From positions 1-64,000 of the forward strand of contig CAJNOL010001333.1 in the NCBI GenBank assembly GCA_905250125.1: a DNA stretch of 64,000 bases, read 5' to 3'. How positions within the stretch are numbered: the stretch's first letter is position 1; each line of letters starts with the position of its first letter. This stretch comes from Rotaria sordida (Eukaryota; Rotifera; Eurotatoria; Philodinida; Philodinidae). The translations under genes were made by a program, and so were the position numbers. A model generated the notes under the pieces. It had not been told where the DNA came from and made no database searches. It worked only from the letters and a program-made list of their open reading frames with translations. This document shows, one piece after another, positions 23,567 through 36,593 of the stretch.

Positions 23567-26133
23567 ATAAACAATAGACATTCGTATGGTTTTATTATAG
23601 TTTAGCTTGCTACGTAAGAATTATTAAAAATAAAAGACTTTCTATACTTCTAACACTCACTTCTCTAGAAACCATTTCGAGTGTGTTGAATGATGATTGC
23701 AAGAGGGGAAATAGTATGTCTATAAACCGTTGCTTCCAAGAATATTATTGATTAATATTTTAAAACAGTAGTGCCTGTCGACTGAACGGATTAGTTTGCT
23801 ATACCTCTAAGTATCGGCCGTCAAATTCACTTCTCATGAAAAGATAAAAAGTGTAACTGATGTCCTTATCAATTTTTATATGTTTGCTACATTCAATCAT
23901 TTTCTTCATGTAACGCTCAACAGCTTCCAGTGTATTCGACGCTGATTTCAAATCGAACTGAACATAGATTTGCATGGCTTGTCCATTCAAATAGCTGTTG
24001 TGCACAATTTATATATGATGATGATGATAGTGAGAGCTAAAAGAATTTTTCTGAAATAGTTTCTGTGAAAGTTACTCTCTAACACTGAGTATCTTCGAAG
24101 TCATATCGGTCAAAAGACGGGTTACGGTTCCCTTAAATTTTAGCTTAATCTACTTGGATATACTAATATTGACGATGACATCAAGACACTAAAGAAACTA
24201 CAAAAGTTGTTACAATTATTGAATTGCATAATGATAGATCTCTAAATAACTGCTACATCTTTTTCATTGACTTCAATTCTTAACTGAACTCTGTGGAGAC
24301 CGGAGATAAATTTATCATCGAAAAAAACGAATTCAGGGAAGTCCAACTCCTTTTTTATTCTGATTCCAAATATCATAGTAGGTTTTACTCAAATTGGATA
24401 TGTCTCACCAAAATTAGATCTTAAGAACAGTCTGCTTGAGTATTTCTTATGTAGCTAGTGTTGTTTTCTTTTTCGAGTTTAGCAAAATCGACAATTTTGT
24501 AAACCTTAAAAAGTGCTATCAAACAAACTATACTAGAAAAAGGGTTGACTCTATTTCGAAAAGAAAGATGTCTCAAGAATCGACAGATCATACAAAAATT
24601 TGAAGCCTCAACAAAGGACTATTGAACTCGCAGCGTAGTGAAATTTAACTATTGGTTATTCTTTGAATATACGTTCCCTAAAATTGACATTTCGTGGTTA
24701 GATGGGTAGTGACAAACGATACCTCTTTGTGAATTATCCTAAGATTGTCTCATGAAAAAATCCTTTTGCAAAAATCTCATGTATCTAGATTAAAAAAAGG
24801 AAAAGCGAGTCACTGTATCCAATTTTCCCAATAGAACAGTTAATACTATACAGTCTGAGGTAACGTTTATCAACTCATCATTGCAGACATCGTAGAAAGT
24901 CGATTTCAAAAATTTGCTTAACAACAATACGCGCCGGAACTACTTACAACAATTTACAGCTGCGTCTTTTTCAATATATTGGAACCGGCTATAAGGTCAT
25001 TTTCTAATATTCACAAATGATTAAATAGATATGTTTTAATTTGTTACTGAATGAAACAAATGAATTCGTAATATGATTCGATTGCCCTATCATGTTTTGT
25101 AATTAACGTTATCTGAAATCTCAGATTCTCTTTGTTGTATTAATAAACAAGGCACCAACTATATGTCAAAAAAAAACACTCGAGAAATAAATACTTCTGT
25201 TATTCTCATTTTTTTCTCTTTGTTCTTAGTGTCGATCATGTGAAGAAGCCAAAATATTATCGGGTGTATGAATGCGACATGATAAAGTATTGAAAGCAGA
25301 GAACAATTAGTATGTAAGAGAAAATTTAAATATTTCAATTGCCTAGTACATGGCTAGTCTGAAATCATTTGTAGTCCACAGCTTACGTCCTGGCCGTTCA
25401 ATTAGCGACTTGTATTCTATTTGTTATGTCTAGTACTTTTTAAGAAAAGACTAGACATGTTGTGCCGCCGTGATGCCCATTCAAAATTGATTTTACATAA
25501 AAAAAGAAGAGCATTCGCGCAATCCGAGCTAGCCTAAATGATAGAACTATAAGGAAGAAAATTAGATTAGAACATGCGTACAATATATCACTTACCAATC
25601 GCTTAGCTAATTGAACTGTAAGATCTAGCAATTAAAAGATGCTATTTAATACAGCTTTACTCAGAGTTTTTTTAAAATTTACCATGAATACAAAGTATTA
25701 TAGAATACAGAATTAGTTACATAAAGTTGGATAAGACTAATTCAAAATTGTTCTTATTTTCGTGTGCTTCAATATAATTTTGTACTCTTAGTATAAATTC
25801 AAACAAAATAATTCGCTTCGAGATATTAGATTAGTCTAAACTAGAGTTAATAGTACTTTCTCAAAACGGATTCTGCTCATGACTAATATCAATGACACGA
25901 CAGACTACTCCATATCGCCATTGAGAAAATTCGCCTTGAAATTCGAATACAGTTCAGAGTTTTTCATTGTTGACCTTTAAATATTATGGACTGTCAACAA
26001 TTTTCCATGTCGAAATTTCGTCGACCAACATTCTCTACTGTTGATATTTTACAGTTGGTCTCTCGTATTCATACTTGTGATACTGATCTACTCTTCTCTT
26101 TCTAGACGAACATCTGTTAATAAAGGTACTCAA
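23567..26133. other. Intergenic stretch before the MFS gene
   Basis: No gene is called. A minus-strand reading at 23799-24005 (FDLKSASNTLEAVERYMKKM...) has coding-like composition and is listed separately. A short hairpin around the ACTAGACAT motif lies near 25425-25460. The 5' exon of the MFS gene, if any, lies around 25986-26052. Confidence 0.45.
23799..24005 (-). CDS. Possible orphan exon, function unknown
   Basis: Minus-strand reading of about 66 codons with balanced composition (QIYVQFDLKSASNTLEAVER, then KIDKDISYTFYLFMRSEFDG). An ACAG acceptor-like site precedes it and a GTATAG overlaps its end, so it could be an internal or terminal exon. No recognised domain and no partner exon found. 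Confidence 0.25.
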   Translation of the reverse strand: MHNSYLNGQAMQIYVQFDLKSASNTLEAVERYMKKMIECSKHIKIDKDISYTFYLFMRSEFDGRYLEV

Positions 26134-27782
26134 ATGCTTGAAGACAATAACTGTAATGATATAACCAAGATTAATAATAGCACGAAAAAAAATGTCATAC
26201 TAGTAGGTCTAGAACCAATGGGTATTGAAAATCAAGTCAACAGTGGAATAGTGAACGAATTAGATGATAAGAAAATTCTTCGTAAATTGGATCTTCATCT
26301 TATCCCAACTATGACATTACTTTATTTACTCAGTTTTCTCGATCGAGTCAATATCGGTCAAGCCAAATTGAATGGTCTCACAATATCGCTAAAGCTTTCG
26401 AGCATCGAATATAATATATGTCTGAGTGTATTTTTTATTACATATGCCGTTTGTGAAATTCCATCAAATTTAATTCTAAAAAAGTGTCGACCAAGTCGAT
26501 GGATTCCGTTTACTATGATTGCATGGGGAACTGTTGTGACATTTATGGGACTTGTCAATTCTTACCAAAGTCTTCTAGTTTGTCGACTTCTTTTAGGTGC
26601 AACTGAGTCAGGTCTCTTTCCAGGTAGATATCGATCAATTTTTGAAAGTCAAAAAATGTGTTAATTTTTTCTTCAGGTGCTACCTTTTATCTATCAAGTT
26701 GGTACAAGAGACGTGAATTGTCGTGGCGTGTCAGTATTCTTTTCTCTGGAGCTTCACTAGCTGGTGCTTTCGGTGGAGTTCTTGCTTATGGAATCAATAA
26801 AATGGACGGATTAGGTAAACAAGAAGGTTGGCGTTGGATTTTTTATATAGAAGGAATGATCACTGTTATTGTTGGAGCACTTGCCTTCTTTCTTATTAAT
26901 GATTTTCCCACAGATCGACCCAAGTTTCTCAGTGAACAAGAATGCAATCATGTACTTGTTCGTCTACGAACTGATGCTGGACCAGGCGCCAGTGAACATT
27001 TTAGTTGGATTCAAGTTTACTCGGCATTTTCAGATTGGAAAATCTACATTTGGTCATTATGCTTACTTGGTATATCAGTACCAATCTTTTCACTTTCTCT
27101 TTTCTCACCAAGCATTGTACTAAGTCTTGGATTCGTTACCTATCAAGCTCAACTTCTCACAACACCACCATACGCATTTGCATTCATCACTACAATGACT
27201 ACAGCTTATTTTTCTGACAAATATGCCCATCGTTCGATGTTTATTCTATTATGGTTAGTAATTAGTATGACGGGTTTTGTTATCTTAATTGTGGTGCAAA
27301 ATTTGAGCGTGAAATATTTTGCTGTTTTTCTCGCGACTGGTGGGCTCTCACCTTGTGTTGCTACATGTATCACGTTTCTTTCGTGTAATATTAGTCCACA
27401 TACAAAACGAGCTACTGCACTAGCATTTATGTTATCTGTAGGAATTATCGGTGGAGTTATTAGTGGTCAATTATATAGATCGCAAGATGCACCTCATTTT
27501 ATTCTCGGTCATGCAATCAATCTTGGTTTTTGTACATTGAGTTTGATTGCTCTAACTATCATTTTAATCGGTCTTCATATGGAAAATCGACGACGTGATC
27601 GCTTGTATGGATCGATCGGTAGTCCGACAATGCAATCAGTCATTAATAAAGATCAAATGACAACGGATGTATTTGGAATAGGTACTATGGAAGATAGACG
27701 ACGATACGGCTATGAAAACATGACCGAAGAGCAGATTCGCAATTTGGGTGATAAACATGCAGCTTGGCGATATATTTTGTAA
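26134..27782 (+). CDS. ACS/Dal5-type MFS permease, fungal-like
   Basis: Proton-coupled permease of the anion:cation symporter family, whose fungal members (Dal5, Tna1, Vht1) import allantoate, nicotinate or biotin; the substrate here is not deducible. Exons 26134-26623 and 26677-27782 are joined by a 53-bp intron, giving 531 residues. Family marks are RKLDLHLIPTMTLLYLLSFL followed by DRVNIGQAK, then CRLLLGATESGLFPGATFYL spanning the intron, SSWYKRREL, and EGWRWIFYIEGMITVIVG, followed by a DFPTDRPKFLSEQE cytoplasmic loop. The second half supplies the remaining helices, and the tail has MTEEQIRNLGDKH, similar to fungal members. The ATG at 26134 is the first in frame after an acceptor-like TTCTCTTTCTAG. 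An upstream coding exon starting near 25986 is possible, but I could not match its phase. Likely horizontal acquisition from fungi with a gained short intron (inference). Confidence 0.9.
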
Positions 27783-28162
27783 CTATTCTCGGTTTGTTCG
27801 ACTAACTCTGTCACTGGAATACCATTTCAATACATTGTATTTTTCTCATAAGTTTTGAATGGTTGACTAGAAAAACGTGAGGAATATCTTATTTAGTTTT
27901 TTAAACTATTGTCTACAAAACAAAACTCTTTACTTTTCGTATCTAGCTCGTTTCTTCACATGTCAGAATAAAAACATGAAAGGTCTTAAATACTTTTAAT
28001 AACTTGAATTATACTTCAGAATTTTGTTTAAATAGACAAAAGAATGGGTTAGATACAAAAAATTGGAAAGTTTATTTTGTAGAGTACAGGTTCAAGAAAC
28101 AAAATAAGATGTCGCTCATGTTTTCCTCGTAAATCGTTCAAAACTTATAAGAAGAACGATAT

Positions 28163-28191
28163 AGGTGGGTGGGGTGTGGGTGTGGGTGTGA
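28163..28191. repeat. Telomere-like tract 7 (one arm only)
   Basis: GGTGGGTGGGGTGTGGGTGT, continuing GGGTGTGAG. No C-rich partner arm follows within 100 bp. Confidence 0.8.
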
Positions 28192-28373
28192 GTTTCTATT
28201 CATGGGATACAGAAGGGAAGAGCTACACTCTCAATATAGTCAACCAGTTAAAGTGACTTCATTGGAAGCGAAGCAAGTCAGATATCAAATATCGATTGGC
28301 ATGGTCAATGATCGTATTAAAATCAATTATAGCAGTGACATCAATGAAATAGTGCTCTTATTTTCGTTTGTAA

Positions 28374-28574
28374 TTACTTTATCGACTCTTCATCAACTCG
28401 AATTAATCTTGTGGAATTATGTAATGCATGATCTTCTATAACAACATCAAAGTTTTCAAACACAGCTGACAATTGATCATTGTATTTTCCAACAATTTTG
28501 CATGCTTCTAGACCATACTGAACAGAATTCGCGTCATTCATTCTTAATTTCATGATAGAAATAGTTAACTTCAC
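28374..28574 (-). CDS. Possible small gene or exon, function unknown
   Basis: A minus-strand frame starting at an internal ATG reads MNDANSVQYGLEACKIVGKY and ends RLIRVDEESIK. Composition is balanced compared with the surrounding AT-rich junk frames. The end overlaps a GTAATT that could be a donor. Nothing recognisable. Confidence 0.22.
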   Translation of the reverse strand: MKLTISIMKLRMNDANSVQYGLEACKIVGKYNDQLSAVFENFDVVIEDHALHNSTRLIRVDEESIK

Positions 28575-31251
28575 TCAAAATAGAAAATATGAATGACATT
28601 TGAATGAACAGAATGAAATTATAGTTATTACGAACATCGTCTCTCATTCATTGGAAATTGATTGCTTCTAGAAAATTTGTTCTAGGGTTCATTTGATGGT
28701 TCAGAATGGAAACTTATAATTTGAAGAAAATCGTCTTGATTGAATCAATACAAATTTTTTTCGACAGCGTAGGAAAATATCAAATCTTGGATAACTCAGT
28801 ATCGAACAAAAAAGTCTGGCTAAAAGAAACATTCTGATTTTCTAATTAGAAAATCACGTTCATATCCATGTAAACATTTCTAAAATTTTGAACTCGATTT
28901 CACATTCTGAACATTTTTCATCTTGTCAATAAATTGTTCTTTCATCTCTATTCCGATTTCACTTACAATGTTAACTCTGTTTATAAGCTAAAAGCATTTA
29001 TACAATTAAAAAAAAAATTAAGCAATACCTTGAGAATATACAGTACAAATCGGCTATCGATTATATACTATATTACTAATGAAAGAGAATAACAAAAAAA
29101 AAGGAAGAAATCAGCTCTTCATTTCATCTACAAAAAGTATAAGCTATATTCTTATCAAGCACCAGTTTGATGTAATGCATACTTATCTACCCAGAACAAA
29201 GAATACAGTGTAATTACGGTCATTTATGATGATAATACAGCACCTTAACGGGAGGTATTACCCCGTTTTAACACGAGCATTACAGTAGCTGTATACGGAT
29301 AGTATTTTTTACAGCCGTAAAGACACTATTTTTCTACAGTTTACTCTTAATTTTAGCCCACTTTTTTCCGTTAATCTAAATTTAAAAAAATTTTATTTAA
29401 TAAATTTTATATTTACTTGTGGACGACGTTGTTCATATTAATCTATGTAGGGTAGATACTTTCATACTATTGATTTTCATTGGATCCTACAGGAGTGAGT
29501 TTAATCTGGTTTACTTCCTCAGTATTATCTGACTAACAAATAATTTTAGAAAATTTTCAGTAAAAATATACGAAAGTAAATTTGTTTTCTTTCTCTTAAA
29601 TTAGATTGACTTACAATCCAAGCCTAGCAAGTCACTAGTGTTCCCGATCCACTACTGAATTTTGACGTTAAGCTTTCGAAAAAAATATTCGTACCTATAA
29701 TCGGTGGACATACTGTTCGATAAATTTTCATGTATGTAGTAAAATATTTTGAATAAATCGACATTGCTCTGACAACTATCACATGCATATCTTTTTTTTT
29801 CTGTTCTTTTACTTTTTTCATCCGTTCTATCGATCGTGATTTTTTTTTTTTTGATGTATCATCAATAAATAACTACGTAGATTCATTGATTCACACAGTC
29901 AGCTGAATACAGACAAGAAACAAACAACTGCAGCCAGTTACTATATTCACTAGAGATACTCTGTAATTTTTATTTTACTGTAAATACCACCGATTTATAT
30001 TGGAACTGTTTCTCTTCTGTAAGTTATTATTTTTCAATCATGAATACTGAATTTTTTTTTTGTTTTATTTTAGTTTCATATATTCTCTAGAACTGATTAG
30101 TATAATTTAAACAGTCCAGTGTATATTACTCAGCAGTAAAAGTTCAACACACATATCGATTCAAAACAACTCGACACTATTTACGAAACTATGACTCTTT
30201 TCCAAGAATCAAGAGACTTTAATCATTATAAAGTTAATTGTATTAATATTTCATAAGGTATTCATTTTCATATGTTCGAAAAAGAAAGTTTGATATTTTT
30301 ACTAAATTGCTTAAAATTTTTATTCATTTGGTAGATAGATTGTTTCGTTTTCATGAAAACTATTGTATACCATTTGTATCGAGATTTTATTATTGCAGAT
30401 CTTCGATCATTATATTTAATATTGTTTACTCTCTAGAATCTTCCATAGTATCAATTATTTGTCTTTTTTCTTTTTTTTAGAGAAATCGATTTTCTCCTCA
30501 ACGCGGCTATAGCAAAATCAATAGATTTTAAAACAAGAAACAAAAGAATACGTGTGTTAATATTTCCGATTAAAAAATCATTACTCAAAGAAGTTTTCTT
30601 CTAAGTTTATCATCAATTATTCAAATTTTTATGAGACTGACACTGTTTGCAATATCTATTTTATTTCATGAATTAAAATTGTGGATACTTACTATAAATT
30701 ATCATTACTACGTATTTTTAATGATCAAACAATTCAATTTTTCATGCTGTCGAGCAGTGACAATTTACTCAAGGTTCAATTTGGAATTACGATCTCTTTG
30801 ACTTTTTTTTATATAAACGGCAATTTTTTCTCTTGAAATTTTTTGCTCTCAAATAATATTCATTAGAATTCAATCAAGTTTCATTATTATAAAATCATTT
30901 GATTTCAATATATGTTTGGTTTAGTTCAAAAATTTCATATTTTGTAGAGTATTTTGTTTTTTTTTTTTCTTTTTTTGTATTCAAGATCTGAATCTAAATA
31001 AAGAAGAAATTGCTAATATGAAGATTTCAATTAATTTTCAAAGATATCAGAACTAATTCTCATATATTAATTAAATGAATAGGAGAATTTCTTTTTTGAA
31101 AATATTTTTCACTGATCATAAAGCTTTTTTTTTTGCTATCATCATTACAAATGCAAGTCATTTTTAAAAAGATCAAATCACAAAGCGCATCGTCAAACAT
31201 ATGTGAATCGAAGTTAAACAAACTTTTATTAATATAGTTTAAAGCAATGCA

Positions 31252-31295
31252 TAAAGGGTGGTCCAGAAGTTCTGAATCGATTTGTATAATTAATT
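31252..31295. repeat. Possible terminal-repeat remnant next to an assembly gap
   Basis: GGGTGGTCCAGAAGTTCTGA resembles the style of mariner/Tc1 terminal repeats. The sequence then runs into Ns, so the other end cannot be seen. Confidence 0.3.
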
Positions 31296-31395
31296 NNNNN
31301 NNNNNNNNNNNNNNNNNNNNNNNNNNNNNNNNNNNNNNNNNNNNNNNNNNNNNNNNNNNNNNNNNNNNNNNNNNNNNNNNNNNNNNNNNNNNNNN
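31296..31395. other. Assembly gap (100 N)
   Basis: Exactly 100 N, a conventional gap size; the true length is unknown. Confidence 0.99.
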
Positions 31396-31478
31396 CTTCG
31401 AAGTATGTCCATATATTATGAATTTTTAGATATTTCAACATACGTAAATAGGAAAATATTTTATATAATTAATTCATG

Positions 31479-31666
31479 GAGTGTGAGTGTGAGTGTGAGT
31501 GGGGTGTGGGTGTGGGTGTGGGGTATGGGAGTTGGTGGGAGTCTAGCTGTGGGTGTAGATTAGGAGAAGCACAACACCTACACCCATACCCACAGCTCAC
31601 ACCTCAACCCACACCCACATTCATACCCACACCCCACACCGACACCTCAACCCACACCCACACCCT
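31479..31666. repeat. Telomere-like foldback 8
   Basis: GTGTGAGTGTGAGTGTGAG, then GGGTGTGGGTGTGGG variants, then loop TTAGGAGAAGCACAACACC, then a long C-rich arm (CTACACCCATACCC, CCCACACCCACA...). Clear member with the shared loop. Confidence 0.9.
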
Positions 31667-32396
31667 AGTTTGCATCGATGTACTACTGCTTATGTGCTCT
31701 GTTTTGTTTTCTTATAATTTCTTCTTATTTATCTGCCTTTTGTCTCCTTTATGTATCCTTTCTTGGTTTTTCTTTTTTTCGGATTCTCTTGCAATTTTTT
31801 CTTTTTTTTTTCTTTATGTTTGTTCTTCTTTCTTTTTGCCTTTCTCCTGATTTCTCTTGCCAAAAAGAACTCTGAAACTGTAATATGATAGCCTATATTG
31901 TCAAAATACGAATCATTAAATATATTACTATAGACTATTGCATGTCGTAATATAAAATCGAAGTTAACTACTATGTAAGTGCTTTGAAACGTAATAATAA
32001 ACAGCAACATAAAAAACAACAGTTCGCATATGTGTTGTCTTCAGGGCTTTTTCATTCAGCGTCTTTGAAGAGCAAGAATAAAAAAATGCACTCATCATTC
32101 GCGTTGTGTTCTTGTTGTTATCTTTTTTATTCGTAGTTTTGAATTTCACCTTTTTGTTATAGAGAAAGAGCCATATAAATCAATATTGAGGTAAAAAACG
32201 ATAAAAAGCATCCACTTTCAATCGCTGCTTATACAATATTTTATCCTAGCTCCTCTTACATACGACGCATCGACAATAGTATACAGCATTTTTTTACACA
32301 GATCATTTTCTTAGATTGAAGCTGAAAATGTCTGGTCTGGCAAATAGAAATTAAAGTGAAGCTTATACGTATATAACAGCTATCACATGTAAGCAA

Positions 32397-33790
32397 ATGA
32401 AGGACGCTGAAGACTATCTTCGCGAATACATACTTGCTTGGCTTGATGAAGCAATGAGCGATGATAATAGTGCTTTTGATATCAGTCTTGGTCTTTTGCG
32501 TACTGTTCAACAAGTTGTCACGTTTAAAGACGGTAAAAAATGCCTCGATTATTTAAGGTCTATAACCGAAAGACGGGTATTTTTGGTATTGTCCTATGCA
32601 ATTGATGATTAGCTCTTGAAGGAATTCCTTGAATTGTCTCATCTTGAATATATCTATGTTTTTGGTAGAGAAGCTATATTAAAAAACAACATTCAAAACT
32701 CGTCGAAATTACACGTATATATGAATTATATAATCGTCTCAGCAAAGATACGCGATCTAGCAATGAAAAAGAGAACGATACTGACTTTATCTCTCTGGAA
32801 TTGAATTCATCAGCAAAATCAATGCAAGAATTAGATTATGCTCGAACATTTATCTTCTATCAATTTATAATAGAAGTTCTATTGAGTCTTCCCAAAACAA
32901 ATGAAATCAAAAAGCAGTTCATTTCTTTTTGCATGGAAAATACCAACGATAATTCGATCCAACAGGATATTTTTAGAGAATTTATCAAAAATTATAAATC
33001 AGATGAAGTGATTTCATTGTATACTTCAACATCTTGTTTTCATAGACTTCTGAATCGCACTTGTCGATTGGGCAGTTTAAAAGATATGTTTAGACTTGCC
33101 TTCTATATGACTGATCTTTATGCTCGATTGAAATACTTACACAATGAACAGTTCAGTTGGTACGAAGAACATATACAAGTCTACAGGGGACGACCGATGC
33201 CCCTTGTAGAATTTAACAAATTGCAGGCAAGTGTTGGAGATTTGGTTGTCACAAAGTCTTTTTTGTCAACTACGACTAGCAAAGAAGTTGCTGCTATGTA
33301 TTCTGGAGATGTTATATCAGATCCTAACATTGTTCCGGCTATCTTACATTTGAGAATCGACAAGACACGAAGCGAAACAAGGCCGTTTCCCTTCGTTCAC
33401 TATGAAAGTAAAGTGAGAGAAGATGATGAAGTTTTAATATCAATAGGGACAATATTTCGACTCATTGAGCATTACCATGAAGTAACTGTACGATTTGAAT
33501 TCCTTTTGTACTCAATTTATTTACTCTCTTCTCTTCTTCAGAATAAAATTCATAAGTTCGTATTAGTCAGAAGTGAGGTCGAGGAACAACTGGAAACTAA
33601 AATCAAGGAAGGTTTTCGTGATCAAGTGGCAGAAAACGAAGCATTTTTCAATCTGGATTCATCAATAGATGTTGTTCAACATTGTAAAGAAGCGCTAAAT
33701 GTTTCGGTGGCATCTAATGATCATGTTACAAAACAACACGATGGATCACTTCCATCCAAACGTATTAAGAAAATCGATATAGGTAATTAG
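32397..33790 (+). pseudogene. Disrupted arginine ADP-ribosyltransferase (ART) family copy
   Basis: Relative of the intact ART-TPR gene at 40768-43608. The N-terminal part (AWLDEAMSDDNSAF, GLLRTVQQVVTFKDGKKC, ERRVFLVLSYAIDD) matches the same pre-ART region. The ART core has VYRGRPMPLVEFNKLQ, TKSFLSTTTSKEVA and VLISIGTIFRLIEHYHE in the family order. A 60-bp intron with clean GTAACT...CTTCTTCAG ends at 33482-33541 is predicted because removing it restores the family spacing; its length is a multiple of three, so the frame stays open with or without it. The N-terminal third is interrupted about twice, so the copy looks broken or needs extra splicing. TPRs are absent: it ends about 80 residues after the ART core with a KR-rich tail (PSKRIKKIDIGN). 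Treated as a host gene-family relic. Confidence 0.75.
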
Positions 33791-33985
33791 TCAATTTCTT
33801 AGGAAATTTAAAAGCAATTAGGCGGGAAAATGTGTCATAGTCGAATATATTTATCAACAACATGTATTAAATATCTACGTTTCATAGCCTAACACTTGTT
33901 TATTTTCCAGTACTAATAGCGAATACTGTTTACTATAATAAAAAAAGTTTTCTAACTAGAAAATATGAATACATTTCTCCATATA

Positions 33986-34207
33986 TGTCAAACTTGAAAC
34001 TTGAATTCAATTGAAATTTCAACTTCTAACTGAAATTTCAATTGTCAAGTTTTCAGTTTCAAACCGAAATCAACTTGAAGAATCACGACTCTCAAAATCT
34101 TACACACACTATCGTAGCACGTGAGAGTAGAGCTGAATGATCTCTAAAGTTTATGGTGGAAACTTGAAACTTGAGATTTCAATTGAGTTCAAGTTTCAAG
34201 TTTGACA
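33986..34207. repeat. Foldback with CAAACTTGAAACTTGAA arms
   Basis: TGTCAAACTTGAAACTTGAA at 33986 and its inverse TTCAAGTTTCAAGTTTGACA ending at 34207, about 45-bp arms. The interior also has smaller tandem and inverted AATTTCAAYT blocks. Confidence 0.75.
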
Positions 34208-34262
34208 CGACTGAAAACGTACGCTCACTATTTTCTTCGAATACATATGTGTTCCGCAAAGA
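34208..34262. repeat. Dispersed repeat, copy 1 (partner at 37188)
   Basis: ACTGAAAACGTACGCTCACT, then ATTTTCTTCGAATACATATG, closely matches ACTGAAAACTTACACTCACT at 37188-37240. Both copies lie just after another repeat block. Confidence 0.7.
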
Positions 34263-35864
34263 ACATAGCTCTTACTCTTATCCAAAGACGGAGGAAATTG
34301 CCAATTTTGAAAATACAGTTCAAATTTTCGAACATTTTAATCGAAAGATATATATTTGAAGTGAAATTCTATGTTCAAAATACAGTCGATTGCTTCCAGC
34401 TTAGCGGGCGAATTTTCTCAAGACTGGAGAACTTCGAATCACGATAATCTGCAGGAGATATTCTTCATTATTTTTTTTCTTTGATCGTATCACAACAATA
34501 TGAAACTAGAATCAACTTATACTGAAATTCATTGAATCTTCTGATTAAGATGATACCAAATTTAGTTATTCTAAAATTAAGATTATGTACTGAAAATATT
34601 CGAGGTGAACTCGTTAATATTACCAAAAAAACTTGGAAATATGTTTCCTATGTGAAAGATATAAAATTTAAATGTAGAACGTCCATATTTTTGATTTTTC
34701 GCCACTCACTTTGTTTCATAAAGATCTACACACGTTAAAATACAAAATCAGGTAGTGCCCAGCACCTGAAGATGTTTTCTTATAAGAAATGAAAACTATT
34801 TTGCAAAATACTAATTGTTAATGTCCCAATTGTCTTTGAATATATTGTATATTCAATAATTTTTCTACTGCTCAAATATGTAGACTTTGTAGAAATGTGT
34901 AGCAGTCAACAATATATGAAACACAATAAATCTGAGAGTTTTGTACTACGTTTTTGTAAGTTTTTCAATCATGCATTGACGAAAGAGCTGAATTTTTGAT
35001 AAAATTAAGTTTCTTTCACTCATCGTGTTTTGTATTTCAGTTTCAGTTTTAATATCTGCTCAATCATAACATATATAAATGATTCAATGAATGTTGGGAA
35101 GATGTCTTTTCCACCTGAAATATTCGAAGAAATTTTGCACATCAACAAAGTTCATAGAATGAATACTGAATTTTGGTAAAGCTGATTAAAATTTGTACAG
35201 ACATCCAACGCAATATATCAATACTAGTAATTAAATGTAGTCCTGTAAAAACATTTCAGAGTTTTTCTGCGACGTTGTTTTTTGTGCCTTTAAAATAGAA
35301 GATAGATAAATTGTGACTAAAGAGTAAATTTATTCAACTACGTTTTTGTTTACAGTATACTTTTGAAAATTAACGATACTTGTCGTATATAATATCGATC
35401 AAATACTATTGAGTGAATCCATTTTTCGTAGTCTATGTAAAAACTAAATCATGAAACTCATCACAAAACGAGTTTTGATTTTGTATCTCTTAAAAACAAT
35501 AGTCACTTTATTAATCTACATAAAGTCTGAGATACAGCATACCATGTGCAGTTGTCTGTTCTGCTTTGATGATGTACACTTGAAACTTTATGCTCTCAAT
35601 GTTAACATAGACAAAATACAGTAGTTTCAATGCTTAATATTCATCCAAAGTTTGTATGCGTACTCTCTATCGCGTATCTCTATTTTGGTTCTATTTTCCA
35701 TTGAAAGTTTCCAGATTTAAAAAAAAATCTATGATCATTTTGCTTCGTATCAGAGAATTAGTTCATATATGTGTACATACTGTATATTCACCATTCGATT
35801 GAAAGAGATCGTTAATTTAAGCGTCTTTTCGGCCGAAAGTGCTGCCTTTTTTATTTAGAATCTA

Positions 35865-35958
35865 AGGGTGTGGGTGTGGGCGTGGGTGTGGGTGTGGATG
35901 TGGGTATGTGGGTGTGGGGTGTAGGTGTGGGTGAAGAGAAGATCAACACCCACACCCC
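35865..35958. repeat. Telomere-like foldback 9
   Basis: GGGTGTGGGTGTGGGCGTGG..., loop GTGAAGAGAAGATCAACACC, then CACACCCC. The arms are unequal: about 70 bp G-rich, about 15 bp C-rich. Confidence 0.9.
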
Positions 35959-36390
35959 AAAATATTATCTAACTTCGATCTTTCCGTTGCATTTTCTTAT
36001 CATAAATGCTCAACTAATGTTTTAATATTGATAAAAATTGGTTTTTACTATCAATATGTTATTCATTGATATCATCCTTGATAGTGGATATTGTAATTTG
36101 TAACTTGAATTTTAGGACAGTGATAAACCATAATGTGTATTTCATGAAACCTGATAGACTTAGTGGATAAATAGCATTAACATACTTATCAGAAACCAAC
36201 TCAGAAAATCCTACAAGATCTCGATATTCTGAGAACAGAAGGTTAGTTTGGGAAGTTCGATATCTTTGTCTTTGTCTTTCTTCAAAGGAATAAAAGCTAA
36301 AGTATGAATGTTATTACACTTACCAATTCTTTGAAATTCGATTTATGATGGCTCTATATACAACAGATATAGAGAAGCATGCATGAAAAA

Positions 36391-36440
36391 AAGCTTGTTA
36401 GCGCAGCTCCTTTGGACCTGAAATGTGGAACTCACATATA
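36391..36440. repeat. Dispersed repeat, copy 1 (partner at 61277)
   Basis: GTTAGCGCAGCTCCTTTGGA, then CCTGAAATGTGGAAC, resembles GTTAGCGCAATCCCTTGCGG, then GATTAAAAATGTGAAAC at 61277. Both copies lie upstream of a TCTGTRATGG minisatellite. Confidence 0.5.
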
Positions 36441-36593
36441 TCTTTAAACCTTAATATTCTAATACATCGTAGGTAAACTGAAAAATTTCTTGTACACTGT
36501 AGTTGTTTTCATTGATAATCAATGACTAGAACGAGACATCCTTATTTATTTCTACATTTAAAACAGGAAGTTTTTCTTTTGTTTGAGAGCGCC

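Larger units (their letters stand above)
27783..32396. other. Gene-poor AT-rich stretch
   Basis: Contains a one-armed telomere-like tract (28163-28191), an assembly gap (31296-31395) and a telomere-like foldback (31479-31666). A minus-strand 60-codon frame at 28374-28574 has plausible composition but no recognised domain. The rest shows long A/T runs and no features I can support. Confidence 0.5.
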
